From an uncultured Clostridia bacterium (GTDB lineage: Bacteria; Bacillota; Clostridia; Oscillospirales; Ruminococcaceae), in assembly GCA_938014915.1 (NCBI GenBank), contig CALLQQ010000043.1:1-47509 (forward strand): DNA of 47,509 nucleotides. Direction: 5' to 3'. The stretch's first letter is position 1; the number at the start of each line of letters is the position of its first letter. The translations under genes were made by a program, and so were the position numbers. Of this stretch, positions 26,637 to 35,453 are shown piece after piece. Below the pieces are notes generated by a model. The model made no database searches, had not been told where the DNA came from, and was given only the letters and a program-made list of their open reading frames with translations.

Positions 26637-27256
26637 TTTAGTTTCTCCTTAATATTATACTTTTTTATAAGATTAGTCAGTGCGGTAATTTTGCTACAGT
26701 CTTTAAATCCATTTGTTTCGGCGCCGCTGCTAACATCAATGCAATACGGCGAATGTGACATTGCAACATCAATATTAGATGTATTGATGCCCCCCGCTAA
26801 GAAAAAAGGTGATTCGATGTTTTTAAGCAGCGCCCAATTAAAGCTTTCGCCAAGTCCCCCATACGCCCTGTCGGATAGCTTATCTAATAGGAGGAAATCG
26901 GCAGGAATATCGTCAATGCCAGTTGGCAACGTATCGCCAATACGCACCGCCTTAATAATTGGTAATTTCGTTCTAGCCCTCAACCTATGAATGTATTCAT
27001 TACTTTCATCACCGTGTAATTGAATAACATCAATAATGCCTAATCTTTCACCCCGAATAATAGTGGGAATATCTTCATTTACGAATACGCCTACCGCCTT
27101 AATCGGCGGTGATAACATTCTTTTAAGTGGCATTGCCTGCTCATATGTAAGGCGCCTTTTACTCCTTGCGAATACGAATCCGATATAATCAGGAATAACA
27201 TTATTGACGCAAAGAATATCTTCCTCCCGTGTTAGACCGCATATTTTAATCTTCAT
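26633..27256 (-). CDS. trpF: Phosphoribosylanthranilate isomerase
   Basis: Catalyses the Amadori rearrangement of phosphoribosylanthranilate in tryptophan synthesis. The 207-residue protein begins KIKICGLTREED (catalytic cysteine) and has the IQLHGDES motif, LLLDKLSD and FFLAGGINTSNI. I choose ATG at 27256, six bases after GGTG; it overlaps the end of trpC by 11 bases. It is followed directly by trpA with a 4-base overlap. Confidence 0.94.
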   Translation of the reverse strand: MKIKICGLTREEDILCVNNVIPDYIGFVFARSKRRLTYEQAMPLKRMLSPPIKAVGVFVNEDIPTIIRGERLGIIDVIQLHGDESNEYIHRLRARTKLPIIKAVRIGDTLPTGIDDIPADFLLLDKLSDRAYGGLGESFNWALLKNIESPFFLAGGINTSNIDVAMSHSPYCIDVSSGAETNGFKDCSKITALTNLIKKYNIKEKLK

Positions 27257-28049
27257 TAGCATCACCTGCGCCGCCCTTTAACTGGGCAAGCTTATTTGCA
27301 ATGTTTTTTGCGCGCATTAAGCTTTCACCGATTAGGACCCCGTTAACGCCGATTTTCTCAAGGCGCTCCATATCTTCACGTGTGTGAATTCCACTTTCGC
27401 TAATGAAGATTTTATCGCTGGGGATTAGCTCCCTCAGCCGCTCCGAAACGGCAAGATCAACTTCAAAGGTTTCAAGATTACGATTGTTAACGCCGATAGC
27501 TTTCGCACCCGATTCGAGAGCTATATATGCTTCTCGTTCGTTATGCACTTCGACTAGGCACGATAGCCCAATTTCGTGCGCATTGCGGATAAATTCCTTT
27601 AATTGATTTTTATCAAGCACATTAGCAATTAGCAGAATAGCACTCCCGCCGATCGCCCTTGCCCGATATATCTGAATCAATTCTATCACAAAATCTTTAC
27701 AAAGTACAGGCAAGGCGACTTCTCTGCTTATCTCCTCCAAATAGCGACTATCCCCTTGAAAAAAGGTCGGCTCTGTCAGTACGGAAATTGCAGCAGCTCC
27801 GCCATTCTCATACTGCCGTGCAATGTGAATATGGTCGAAGTTCTCGCTGATGACCCCTTTTGATGGTGATGCTTTTTTCACTTCCGCTATGATGTTCACA
27901 CCGTCGCCCGATACAGCATTATAAAAGTTAGGAGGACTCTCCATATCGCCTATTCTCTTCTCGAAATGCTGAATGCTATACTGCGTCTTTAAAACATCAA
28001 TTTGTTTTTTCCGATTTTCTACAATACGTAATAAAATATTGCTCATCAT
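27246..28049 (-). CDS. trpC: Indole-3-glycerol phosphate synthase
   Basis: Closes the indole ring from CdRP. The 267-residue TIM-barrel protein has IIAEVKKASPSKGVI (catalytic and phosphate-contacting lysines), VLCKDFVI, LVEVHNEREA, IGVNNRNLETFEVD and the SESGIHTREDMER/GVLIGESLM phosphate site. Its ATG overlaps the trpD stop as ATGA. Confidence 0.95.
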   Translation of the reverse strand: MMSNILLRIVENRKKQIDVLKTQYSIQHFEKRIGDMESPPNFYNAVSGDGVNIIAEVKKASPSKGVISENFDHIHIARQYENGGAAAISVLTEPTFFQGDSRYLEEISREVALPVLCKDFVIELIQIYRARAIGGSAILLIANVLDKNQLKEFIRNAHEIGLSCLVEVHNEREAYIALESGAKAIGVNNRNLETFEVDLAVSERLRELIPSDKIFISESGIHTREDMERLEKIGVNGVLIGESLMRAKNIANKLAQLKGGAGDANED

Positions 28050-29053
28050 GCCACCTCATTTGTAAGTTGCCTTAATTGTTCCAATTTCTCAAGTGCCCTG
28101 CCCTCATCTATTGATAAAGCCGCAAGATGCGCCGCCTCCTCCAATGAGTCCGCCCTGCCAGCGATATAGATAGCGGCGGCACTATTGGCGATGACAATAT
28201 CACGTTTTGCACCTTTTTCACCGCCCAGTATGTCGAGGGTAATTTGCGCATTAATTTCAGGAGTGCCGCCATCAATCGAATTTACGTTACCGCCCGTCAG
28301 CCCGAGTGTCGTCGGCTCAATCGTATATTCATGTAGATTGCCATCCCTGATTTCGCATATAGATGTTCTAGCATTAATGCTGATTTCATCAATGCCATCA
28401 TGCCCCCATACCGTCATCGCCCTCTTCATTCCGAGCTTTTGCAACACTAATGCCATTGGACGCAGCAGCTCTTTATCGTATACGCCGAGCAGGACAATAT
28501 CCGCCCTTGCAGGATTGGATAGCGGGCCTAAGATATTGAATATTGTGCGGAATGCAAGTTGCTTTCTTGCGCTCATCACATATTTCATTGATTTGTGATA
28601 AAGAGGCGCAAACATAAAACACATCCCAATACTATCTAATACGATTTGATTTTTCTCTGGACTTAAATCAATCTTAATGCCGAGCGCCTCAAGAACATCG
28701 GCGGCGCCGCATTTGCTAGATACACTTCTATTACCGTGCTTTGCCACCTTTGCGCCAGTGCCAGCAGTGACGAATGCCGCCGTAGTCGACACATTGAATG
28801 TATTCGCACAGTCGCCACCCGTACCGACAACGTCAATGAGATTATCACCCTCAATGCGTATAGCGTGTCTACGCATAACATCGGCGCAGGCGGCAATTTC
28901 GTCGATGCTTTCCCCTTTCATACGCAGTGATGTTAAGAATGCGGCAATTTGCGCATCGGTCGCCCTGCCCGACATAATTTCCGTCATGGCATCACTAGCC
29001 TGATTATAGGATAGATTATTTTTATCTAGAAGAATATTCAAATATTCATGCAT
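28046..29053 (-). CDS. trpD: Anthranilate phosphoribosyltransferase
   Basis: Transfers phosphoribose from PRPP to anthranilate. The 335-residue protein has the PRPP motif DVVGTGGDCANTFNVST, KHGNRSVSSKCGAADVLEALG and ILGPLSNPA. The ribosome site GAGGTGA is 5 bases before ATG. It stands alone, not fused to a TrpG glutamine amidotransferase domain. Confidence 0.95.
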   Translation of the reverse strand: MHEYLNILLDKNNLSYNQASDAMTEIMSGRATDAQIAAFLTSLRMKGESIDEIAACADVMRRHAIRIEGDNLIDVVGTGGDCANTFNVSTTAAFVTAGTGAKVAKHGNRSVSSKCGAADVLEALGIKIDLSPEKNQIVLDSIGMCFMFAPLYHKSMKYVMSARKQLAFRTIFNILGPLSNPARADIVLLGVYDKELLRPMALVLQKLGMKRAMTVWGHDGIDEISINARTSICEIRDGNLHEYTIEPTTLGLTGGNVNSIDGGTPEINAQITLDILGGEKGAKRDIVIANSAAAIYIAGRADSLEEAAHLAALSIDEGRALEKLEQLRQLTNEVA

Positions 29054-29085
29054 ATTAATTCACCTCAAAAAGTTTATTTTATATA

Positions 29086-30558
29086 CTAAAGTTCCTGCCC
29101 CATCTCTATTGCAGTAAAAAGTGCCTTTGCCTTATTGATGGTTTCATCATATTCGCACTGCGCATCGGAATCTTTCACGACACCGCACCCTGTTTGGATA
29201 TAGGCATTACTGCCTTTTTTAGCAATGGTGCGAATTGCAATGCAAGTGTCGATATTCCCATCATAGGAGAAGTAGCCAATTGCTCCCCCGTATAGCCCGC
29301 GCCTTTCCCCCTCTAATTCGTCGATAATTTCCATGGCACGGCGTTTGGGCGTTCCCGATAATGTGCCAGCTGGCGACAATGCTTGTAATGCTGATAACCC
29401 GTCATGCGATTTATCAAGTGTCGCAGTTATATGCGATGTAATATGCATCACATGGGAGAAGAATTCAACCTTTTTATAGTCTTTGACCCCGACACTATCA
29501 GGAACACTAATTTTGCTGACTTCTTTTTTAGCGAAATCCACTAACATATTATGTTCCGCCAATTCTTTTTCATCGGCGAGGAGTTCCCTCATTAACGCAT
29601 CGTCTTCATCTTTATTAGCGCCACGCCTCCTTGTTCCGGCAATGGGGAATGTAGAAATGCGATTGTCCGAGCTAACTCTAACGAGTGTTTCCGGTGATGC
29701 GCCGGCAATTTCAATATCATCATGTGCAATGTAGAACATATATGGAGATGGATTTATCATACGGAGCGCACGATATGTATTAAGCAAATCACCGTTCATT
29801 TTAACTGAAAAGCGTTGTGATGGCACAACTTGTTTCACGTCACCTTTTTGAATATATTCTTTTGCTTTATCCACCTTACTCATAAAGCTTGTTTTAGTAT
29901 TGTTGCTGATAAATTCTAGTTGTTCTTCAGGATTGGGCTTTCTAGAAGTAGCTGGAGAATTTAGCAAGTCATACATATCCTTAATGCGGTTTCTAGCTAG
30001 TTTATATCGGTAATCTACATTGGCATTTGTATCAATATTCGCAATGAGGGTTATCTTCCCCTCATGATGATCGAATGCTATGACATCGTCAAATAGCATA
30101 ATAAGACAGTCGGGGAGGTTCGTTATATCGGCACCGCTGAACTGAATTCCCTCACATTCGGCAATAGCTTCATACCCGATATAGCCAACACCTCCGCCCG
30201 TAAATGGCGGGAGATAGTCGAATTGTGCAGTTCTTTTACCAGCGGTAAGCTCCCTTACCGCTTTAACTGCGGAAGCCGATGAAAGATAAACTTTGCCATT
30301 ATCAAAGACTTTTGCAGTGCCGTTTTGCACGGTGAGAATTTTCTTAGGATTATAGCCTAGGAATGAATACCGAGCAAGCTTTTCCCCACCGTCGACACTT
30401 TCGAGTAAAAAGATGCTGTCCGACCTATCTTTCACCGATGATAAAAGCGACATCGGTGTGACCATATCGGCAAAAACTTCGACGGATAGCGGGATTCTAT
30501 CATATGATTTAGATAGCTCCCTCACTTCTTCTAGGCTGGGGATGAGTGTAAATTTCAT
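29086..30558 (-). CDS. trpE: Anthranilate synthase component I
   Basis: Makes anthranilate from chorismate and ammonia. The 490-residue protein has the N-terminal feedback domain with the LLES tryptophan-site signature and the chorismate-binding core: PSPYMFYIAHDDIEIAGASPE, FPIAGTRRRG, ALSPAGTLSGTPKRRAMEII and YGGAIGYFSYDGN. The separate amidotransferase subunit TrpG is not encoded in the operon; a PabA-type subunit elsewhere must supply ammonia. Expression is controlled by the tryptophan T-box just upstream. Confidence 0.96.
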   Translation of the reverse strand: MKFTLIPSLEEVRELSKSYDRIPLSVEVFADMVTPMSLLSSVKDRSDSIFLLESVDGGEKLARYSFLGYNPKKILTVQNGTAKVFDNGKVYLSSASAVKAVRELTAGKRTAQFDYLPPFTGGGVGYIGYEAIAECEGIQFSGADITNLPDCLIMLFDDVIAFDHHEGKITLIANIDTNANVDYRYKLARNRIKDMYDLLNSPATSRKPNPEEQLEFISNNTKTSFMSKVDKAKEYIQKGDVKQVVPSQRFSVKMNGDLLNTYRALRMINPSPYMFYIAHDDIEIAGASPETLVRVSSDNRISTFPIAGTRRRGANKDEDDALMRELLADEKELAEHNMLVDFAKKEVSKISVPDSVGVKDYKKVEFFSHVMHITSHITATLDKSHDGLSALQALSPAGTLSGTPKRRAMEIIDELEGERRGLYGGAIGYFSYDGNIDTCIAIRTIAKKGSNAYIQTGCGVVKDSDAQCEYDETINKAKALFTAIEMGQEL

Positions 30559-30633
30559 AACACATTCTCCTTTTAGTAATTGTTTTTTTCGTTAACATCT
30601 AATGACAAGGCTAATGTGATTTTGAAATTAGAT

Positions 30634-30914
30634 ACAAAAACGCACCTGCCCAAAATCAAGGGCAGGTGCGTAAAATACACCTACGGTACCACCTTGCTGA
30701 CGCAAAATGCGCCACTCATTAGAATGCTATCACATTCCGCACCTGTAACGGGGTGCAATCGTCGTAAGATACTCAGCATTAGCCTTTCATCACGCCCTCA
30801 AGGGTCCATTTACTACATCGATAACAATCGGAATTCCAGCCTAGTTCCAACTCTCTGTGTGTCCGTTTGTAGCTTTATCTCCCTCTCATAGGTTTGCAAA
30901 GGTAATATTCAATT
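30634..30914 (-). promoter_or_regulatory. T-box riboswitch (tryptophan) upstream of trpE
   Basis: On the minus strand the leader contains the T-box core AAGGTGGTACCG (30684-30695) followed by a terminator, CGCACCTGCCC paired with GGGCAGGTGCG (30641-30670) plus a T-run. A stem I with the AGAGAG element is present upstream. A TGG codon followed by A (30806-30808), about 106 nt after the transcription start, is the likely specifier, matching tryptophan. Uncharged tRNA-Trp would stabilise the antiterminator and turn the operon on. Confidence 0.9.
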
Positions 30915-30920
30915 ACTAAT

Positions 30921-30949
30921 ATTATACACAACTAACTACATTATGTCAA
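30921..30949 (-). promoter_or_regulatory. Promoter of the trp operon
   Basis: On the minus strand: perfect TTGACA (30944-30949), 17 bases, perfect TATAAT (30921-30926). Confidence 0.85.
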
Positions 30950-31014
30950 TACTTTTTTAGAAAAATATTATATTTCCTGCTCCGACCCGACCGCAAAGTA
31001 ATGATGAAAGGCAA

Positions 31015-31305
31015 TTAGCTTAAGAATCCTTGCGCTAACATATTTAAATCATCGAGGAAAATACGCATTAAATTCGGTATTCTCCTCACTGCTAATGGAT
31101 GGTAGGATAAGATGCAAGGAATCCCTAAAATACTGTGATATTCTCCCCTTAGCGCCTTAACACTGGTACTTTCATCTTCAAACATTGTCCGTAACTGGCC
31201 GCTTCCTGCGGTAGCTTGTCTTCCGCCCAAATGGCCGGCTCAAAGTTCGTATCCACAATTCACACTCCATATAGCATTTAGTCCCTATGCAAAAACTTCC
31301 CCAGT
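31015..31305 (-). pseudogene. Remnant of a uracil-DNA-glycosylase-like gene
   Basis: The last 71 codons read GEYHSILGIPCILSYHPLAVRR and a DDLNML tail, which resembles the C-terminal motif of family 4/5 uracil-DNA glycosylases (LRG, then YHP, then LR). In the same frame upstream there are a TGA at 31240-31242 and a TAA at 31276-31278, and between them fragments such as GKFLHRD and LGGRQATAG that loosely echo earlier parts of that family; the middle of the gene is missing. No ribosome site or start explains it as a small gene. Assignment rests on motif resemblance only. Confidence 0.45.
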
Positions 31306-31385
31306 AATATATTTTGCCCATTCGTTAGAAATATATCCAACGTGAAAGAATATTGGATATTGATGATGTGGGATAAATTAAGCAT

Positions 31386-31955
31386 CTAAATTCTGTCAAC
31401 CTTAGATGCGTTCCCGTATTTTATGAATAAGTAGATAGAGTCAATGATATCAGCAAAGAATAATAACTGCATAGTAATATGTAAGGCGCATTGAACTTTT
31501 GTGAGCATTCCAGTATTGTACATTTTGATAATATGTGCAATAGAATAAGAAGAGGTAGCAAGTAAGACAATATAAGCATATGAAGCAAACACAAAAGGAA
31601 TAAAGAACCATAATACAAAAAGAAATGGGTTGGCTGAACCTCCCATCAGCAGGATGAACCAAAAAGCATGAATAACGAAAAAAGGTATTAACATTAGCTT
31701 GCTCGCCATTAATCTGCCTAAAGTGCTTTTCGCCATATTACAACTTTTCCGTTGTAATCCTTTGAATGCAATTGCAATATTTACAGCGATTAAAATTAAT
31801 GATAATAAAAGCAAAACAATCAGCAAATATACAATAGCAAATGGCACTGAGTAATCAAGACCTGTAAAGCTAAAGAATGGAAGTAGACTATATAGCAGTA
31901 AAAAAAGAATTGCATACATGACTACTAAAAAGAGAACCTGCATCTTTCTTTGCAT
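31386..31955 (-). CDS. Five-span membrane protein of unknown function
   Basis: This 189-residue protein is almost entirely hydrophobic, with about five membrane segments (roughly residues 8-28, 36-63, 92-110, 115-143 and 157-180). A GGAGGATAAAT ribosome site precedes the ATG. No family motif is recognisable to me. It stands alone between the gene remnant and tRNA-Pro. Confidence 0.65.
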   Translation of the reverse strand: MQRKMQVLFLVVMYAILFLLLYSLLPFFSFTGLDYSVPFAIVYLLIVLLLLSLILIAVNIAIAFKGLQRKSCNMAKSTLGRLMASKLMLIPFFVIHAFWFILLMGGSANPFLFVLWFFIPFVFASYAYIVLLATSSYSIAHIIKMYNTGMLTKVQCALHITMQLLFFADIIDSIYLFIKYGNASKVDRI

Positions 31956-32041
31956 ATTTATCCTCCTTAATATAAACCTTTTTACACATTATAAACTGCC
32001 AAGGTAGCAATGTGGGCGCCTAATTCTACAAGATAAAATGT

Positions 32042-32118
32042 TGGTCGGGGTGACAGGATTTGAACCTGCGCCCTCTGCGTCCCGAACGCAGCGCTCTACC
32101 AAACTGAGCCACACCCCG
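32042..32118 (-). tRNA. tRNA-Pro (anticodon CGG)
   Basis: On the minus strand a full cloverleaf: acceptor CGGGGTG/CACCCCG, D-arm GCTC...GAGC, anticodon stem CTGCG/CGCAG with loop TTCGGGA (anticodon CGG, reading CCG), T-arm GCAGG/CCTGT with TTCAAAT. CCA is encoded (32042-32044). An extended -10 box (TGATATAAT, minus strand, 32130-32138) lies upstream. Confidence 0.96.
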
Positions 32119-32129
32119 ACATCAGTTCT

Positions 32130-32138
32130 ATTATATCA
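32130..32138 (-). promoter_or_regulatory. Extended -10 promoter of tRNA-Pro
   Basis: TGATATAAT on the minus strand, 12 bases before the tRNA. The -35 region (TTTAAA) is poor. Confidence 0.45.
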
Positions 32139-32363
32139 CAGTGTTTTCTGCTTTTAAATACCTTTCATAATTTTTATGCAAAAATTTTCGTACTATTTTC
32201 GGCACGGGCGCACGAAAAATATCTCTAGTCATAATTTTTCTATTTACTGCCCTGTAAATGCGTTATTTTGATAATTATTCTACATTTACTTTATAGATAT
32301 TCCCCACCGTGTAATCGTTTTTACTGTAAACTAGAGGTATCAAATAGAATTGAGGTGCATACG

Positions 32364-34712
32364 TTGAAAATTAATGAAACAATAGAATACATTTATAAAA
32401 ATTGTCCCGTCCCAGGCGGCGGATTTGTTACAGGATTTGTATTCCACCCTAAAAAGGCGAATATCCTATATGCGAGAACCGACATCGGCGGTGTGTATCG
32501 CTATGATTTCAAAACGCAGACTTGGCATTCCCTCATGAATCATGTGACGGAAGATATGTTATGGGAGGCGAATCCCCTATCAATTGCCGTATGCGAAAAT
32601 GACGAGAATTCTCTTTATATAGCTTGCGGTGATTCCAAAAGTGGGCTCCTCTGCGTATCCCGTGATAGGGGCGATTCGTTCGAATACTTCCCGATACCGA
32701 CGGGAATACACGGCAATGCACCTGGACGTGGCACAGGAGAACGCTTGCAAATTGACCGTAATGGCACTATATACTATGGTTCACAGCATGATGGATTAAT
32801 GCGCTCTACCGACGGTGGTAGGAATTGGGATTTCATCAAAGTGTGCGAGAGGGATTCGCATAACGAAAAAGATATAACTTTCGTATGGATTCATCCGGAC
32901 AATCCTGAAATGATCGTTGTATCAACATCGGGGCAGTATAATTCGCCCGCTCCTAAAGTGAGGGGAGCGAGCCTCTACATTTCAACCGATGCTGGTGAGA
33001 ATTTCTCAATTATGGAGGGGCAGCCCGAGCCTTTAATTGATATTCGTTCAAAATATGCGGGCTATGTCGGTCAACGGGCAACCTTCGACGGGGAGTATCT
33101 TTATATATCGATGTCAGCATCGGGGGAACGTGCTTTCCGTGATAGTTGGAGCTGCTACGCTTGCGATTGTGGTGATTTATTTGATGGTGCAGTTCTGCGT
33201 TACGAAATTCGTGGGAATGTTATTGCAGGCGTCAAGAACATCACTCCTAAAATTGATGGCTTCTACGATGAGGACTGTCCCGCACGAATGGTCGGCGGCG
33301 GAATCGGCGGTATAGCGGTTTCACCCGATAGAGAGGGCACACTCATCTGTTCAACGCAATACACTCCCGACGGGGAATATATCTTCTTTTCCGACAACTA
33401 CGGGGATAGCTGGATACCAATATTGCATGATCTTAAAATCGGGAAAATGGATTTCACAGTACCGTATATGAAGCCCGAATATAATGGGAATTCGTCTTTA
33501 ATACATTGGATGAGCGACTTAAAAATAGATCCTTTCAACGGTGATAGGGCGGTATTCAACACGGGCACGGGCATATTCATGACGGAAAATCTAGGCGATG
33601 CTCCGCACGGTACAGTTGTATGGCGCCCCGAATGTGACGGTGTAGAAGAAACAGTGCATCTCAATGTATATAGTCCGCCAGCTGGCGATGTAAAGGTAAT
33701 TGATATTATCGGTGATTTAGGCGGATTCGCATTTACGGATTTAGATAAACCGTGTGAGAATACCTTTGCCGATAAAGATGGTAATAGATATATTACCTGC
33801 ATAAATGGTGACTTCCCCGATAGCAATCCGTACACAGTGGTGGCGACGCCACGTGCTAATTGGGGTGGGAAAACTGAGGGCGGTGTCATTATATCCGATG
33901 ACCAATGCGGTAGTTGGACATTGCTACCTCAGCCGTATGGGCTCACTTCGTTCATTGATGGTTTAATCGACGTAATCCGTCAGCCGAATAACAATTCTGG
34001 TTGGGTGGCAATTTCCGCCGATGGGGAAACAATTGTATGGACAGTCGGGAAAAGGCTCCATATTCCAATTACCGCCGTTGTCTATACACGGGATAGGGGG
34101 CGGAATTGGTATAGGTCGGGAATTTTCGATCTAGACGGTGAGAGAATTGAAGATGATGAAAAAGCATTGAAAATTATGGCGGATAGGGTGAATCCTAATA
34201 TTTTCTATGGATTCGGCGATGATGCTACATTCTTCGTTAGCCGTGATGGGGGAGAAACTTTTCATCAAAGGCAGCGACCTGAAGGATTCTACATTGGGCA
34301 CCTATGCGGAATTGACGGGCTTAACCGCTCTGAAATCCGTGTCGAAAGTGGCAAAGAGGGCGTAATATGGATCTCAATGAATGAGGGCGGTCTTTGGAGA
34401 GTGGAATATAATAAAGATAGCGATATATTCGAGGGGAGACGAATCTCAAAAGACGGGGATAAGGTCAAGTGTCAGGGCATGGGGAAGAATGCTCCAGATA
34501 GTGAATATAAGACTTTATATATTAACGGGACTATTGATGGTGAATATGGCTTTTGGCGCTCATTCGACGAGGGCGAGAATTGGCAGCGTATCAACGATGA
34601 AAATCAAATGTATGGGAGTATACGCAGCATTGCTGGCGATCCACGCACATTCGGCAGATTCTATCTTGCAACTGGAACAAGGGGAATCCTATACGGGGAA
34701 CCTAAAAAGTAA
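32364..34712 (+). CDS. GH74-type glycosidase (xyloglucanase-like), apparently cytosolic
   Basis: GH74 enzymes cut xyloglucan and related beta-glucans with a tandem beta-propeller. The TTG at 32364 is chosen because GAGGTG lies 6 bases upstream; upstream in-frame ATG 32268 has no ribosome site. The 782-residue protein has ILYARTDIGGVYRYD (D40, the usual catalytic position) and WMSDLKIDPFNGD (D385), and many Asp-box turns, e.g. STDGGRNWDF, STDAGENFS, TRDRGRNWYR, SRDGGETFHQ and SFDEGENWQR. There is no signal peptide, whereas most GH74 proteins are secreted, so it probably acts on imported oligosaccharides. It stands alone, followed by a terminator. Confidence 0.85.
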   Translation: MKINETIEYIYKNCPVPGGGFVTGFVFHPKKANILYARTDIGGVYRYDFKTQTWHSLMNHVTEDMLWEANPLSIAVCENDENSLYIACGDSKSGLLCVSRDRGDSFEYFPIPTGIHGNAPGRGTGERLQIDRNGTIYYGSQHDGLMRSTDGGRNWDFIKVCERDSHNEKDITFVWIHPDNPEMIVVSTSGQYNSPAPKVRGASLYISTDAGENFSIMEGQPEPLIDIRSKYAGYVGQRATFDGEYLYISMSASGERAFRDSWSCYACDCGDLFDGAVLRYEIRGNVIAGVKNITPKIDGFYDEDCPARMVGGGIGGIAVSPDREGTLICSTQYTPDGEYIFFSDNYGDSWIPILHDLKIGKMDFTVPYMKPEYNGNSSLIHWMSDLKIDPFNGDRAVFNTGTGIFMTENLGDAPHGTVVWRPECDGVEETVHLNVYSPPAGDVKVIDIIGDLGGFAFTDLDKPCENTFADKDGNRYITCINGDFPDSNPYTVVATPRANWGGKTEGGVIISDDQCGSWTLLPQPYGLTSFIDGLIDVIRQPNNNSGWVAISADGETIVWTVGKRLHIPITAVVYTRDRGRNWYRSGIFDLDGERIEDDEKALKIMADRVNPNIFYGFGDDATFFVSRDGGETFHQRQRPEGFYIGHLCGIDGLNRSEIRVESGKEGVIWISMNEGGLWRVEYNKDSDIFEGRRISKDGDKVKCQGMGKNAPDSEYKTLYINGTIDGEYGFWRSFDEGENWQRINDENQMYGSIRSIAGDPRTFGRFYLATGTRGILYGEPKK

Positions 34713-34721
34713 GAATAAAAT

Positions 34722-34752
34722 AATCCACAAGGGTAATTTGCCCTTGTGGATT
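34722..34752. terminator. Terminator between the GH74 and DtxR genes
   Basis: AATCCACAAGGG pairs perfectly with CCCTTGTGGATT around a 7-base loop; A- and T-rich flanks allow action on both converging transcripts. Confidence 0.75.
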
Positions 34753-34755
34753 TAC

Positions 34756-35136
34756 TTATTCATCGATTTGCATACTTTTACTAACATGTTCTTTTATAGC
34801 TTCAAAAGTTTCAACACTAATGACATGTTCAATACGGCAAGCATCTTCCGATGCTGTTTCTTCATTGACGCCTAGGTGAACTAACCATCTTGTGAGGAGT
34901 TTATGCCGTTCATACATTATTTCAGCTATGTCAAGCCCCGTATTCGTAAGTGTTATATATCCATCACCGTCAATATCGATATAGCCGCCTTTTCGCAACT
35001 TTTTCATTGCAATGCTAACGCTAGGCTTTGAATAATCAAGTTCATTTACAATATCAATGGAACGCACATTACCAAGCCGTTTACTCAATACTAGTATTGT
35101 TTCCAGATAATTTTCCGATGATTCGAGAATTTTCAT
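34756..35136 (-). CDS. DtxR/MntR-family metal-dependent repressor
   Basis: This 126-residue protein is a short-form DtxR-type regulator: a winged helix (IDIVNELDYSKPSVSIAMKKLRKGGYI) and the metal/dimer domain with ERHKLL and ACRIEHVIS, which supply cysteine, glutamate and histidine ligands as in DtxR. The first helix reads SSENYLETIL, with asparagine where DtxR has a methionine ligand. There is no SH3-like FeoA domain. It would sense iron or manganese; no transporter target lies beside it. Confidence 0.9.
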   Translation of the reverse strand: MKILESSENYLETILVLSKRLGNVRSIDIVNELDYSKPSVSIAMKKLRKGGYIDIDGDGYITLTNTGLDIAEIMYERHKLLTRWLVHLGVNEETASEDACRIEHVISVETFEAIKEHVSKSMQIDE

Positions 35137-35159
35137 CTAAGACACCTCACATTATAATC

Positions 35160-35172
35160 TACTATTATAGTA
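35160..35172. promoter_or_regulatory. Palindrome in the DtxR-type promoter region
   Basis: TACTATTATAGTA is palindromic except at its centre and contains a TATAAT on the minus strand just upstream of the regulator gene. It may be an autoregulatory operator. AT-rich palindromes arise by chance, so this is tentative. Confidence 0.35.
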
Positions 35173-35266
35173 ACATATTTTGTAGATATATTCAAACCAA
35201 ATAAGAACATTTGTGCATTTTGCATAGTGCTTCTATAAAATTTTATTCGTGTGAAGAAATTTACAC

Positions 35267-35295
35267 TTGACAATAATACATTTTACGGGTATTAT
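35267..35295 (+). promoter_or_regulatory. Promoter of tRNA-Thr
   Basis: TTGACA (35267-35272), 17 bases, TATTAT (35290-35295); an overlapping TATAAT at 35293-35298 would need a 20-base spacer. The tRNA begins about 20 bases downstream. Confidence 0.6.
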
Positions 35296-35315
35296 AATCT
35301 AGTTAGAGTTAAAAT

Positions 35316-35391
35316 GCTACTGTGGCTCAGTCGGTAGAGCAGCTGATTCGTAATCAGCAGGTCGCCGGTTCGATTCCGGCCAGTAGCTCCA
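35316..35391 (+). tRNA. tRNA-Thr (anticodon CGT)
   Basis: Cloverleaf: acceptor GCTACTG/CAGTAGC, D-arm GCTC...GAGC, anticodon stem GCTGA/TCAGC with loop TTCGTAA (anticodon CGT, reading ACG), T-arm GCCGG/CCGGC with TTCGATT. CCA is encoded at 35389-35391. Confidence 0.96.
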
Positions 35392-35399
35392 TAAAAAAC

Positions 35400-35435
35400 A
35401 ACCGCTAAAGCCCTTAAAGACAGGCTTTAGCGGTT
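35400..35435 (+). terminator. Terminator after tRNA-Thr
   Basis: AACCGCTAAAGCC pairs perfectly with GGCTTTAGCGGTT around a 10-base loop. Confidence 0.75.
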
Positions 35436-35453
35436 TACTTACGTTATATGGGA

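Noticed and set aside
28185..28598. 137-codon plus-strand frame inside trpD, and a similar 168-codon minus-strand frame inside metG (11525-12031)
   Set aside because: Both are shadows of well-conserved genes, with serine- and leucine-rich composition typical of reverse-frame reading.
31015..31230. 71-codon frame as an intact small gene
   Set aside because: No ribosome site at its ATG, and the same frame continues upstream through two stops with further family-like fragments, so a remnant is the better reading.
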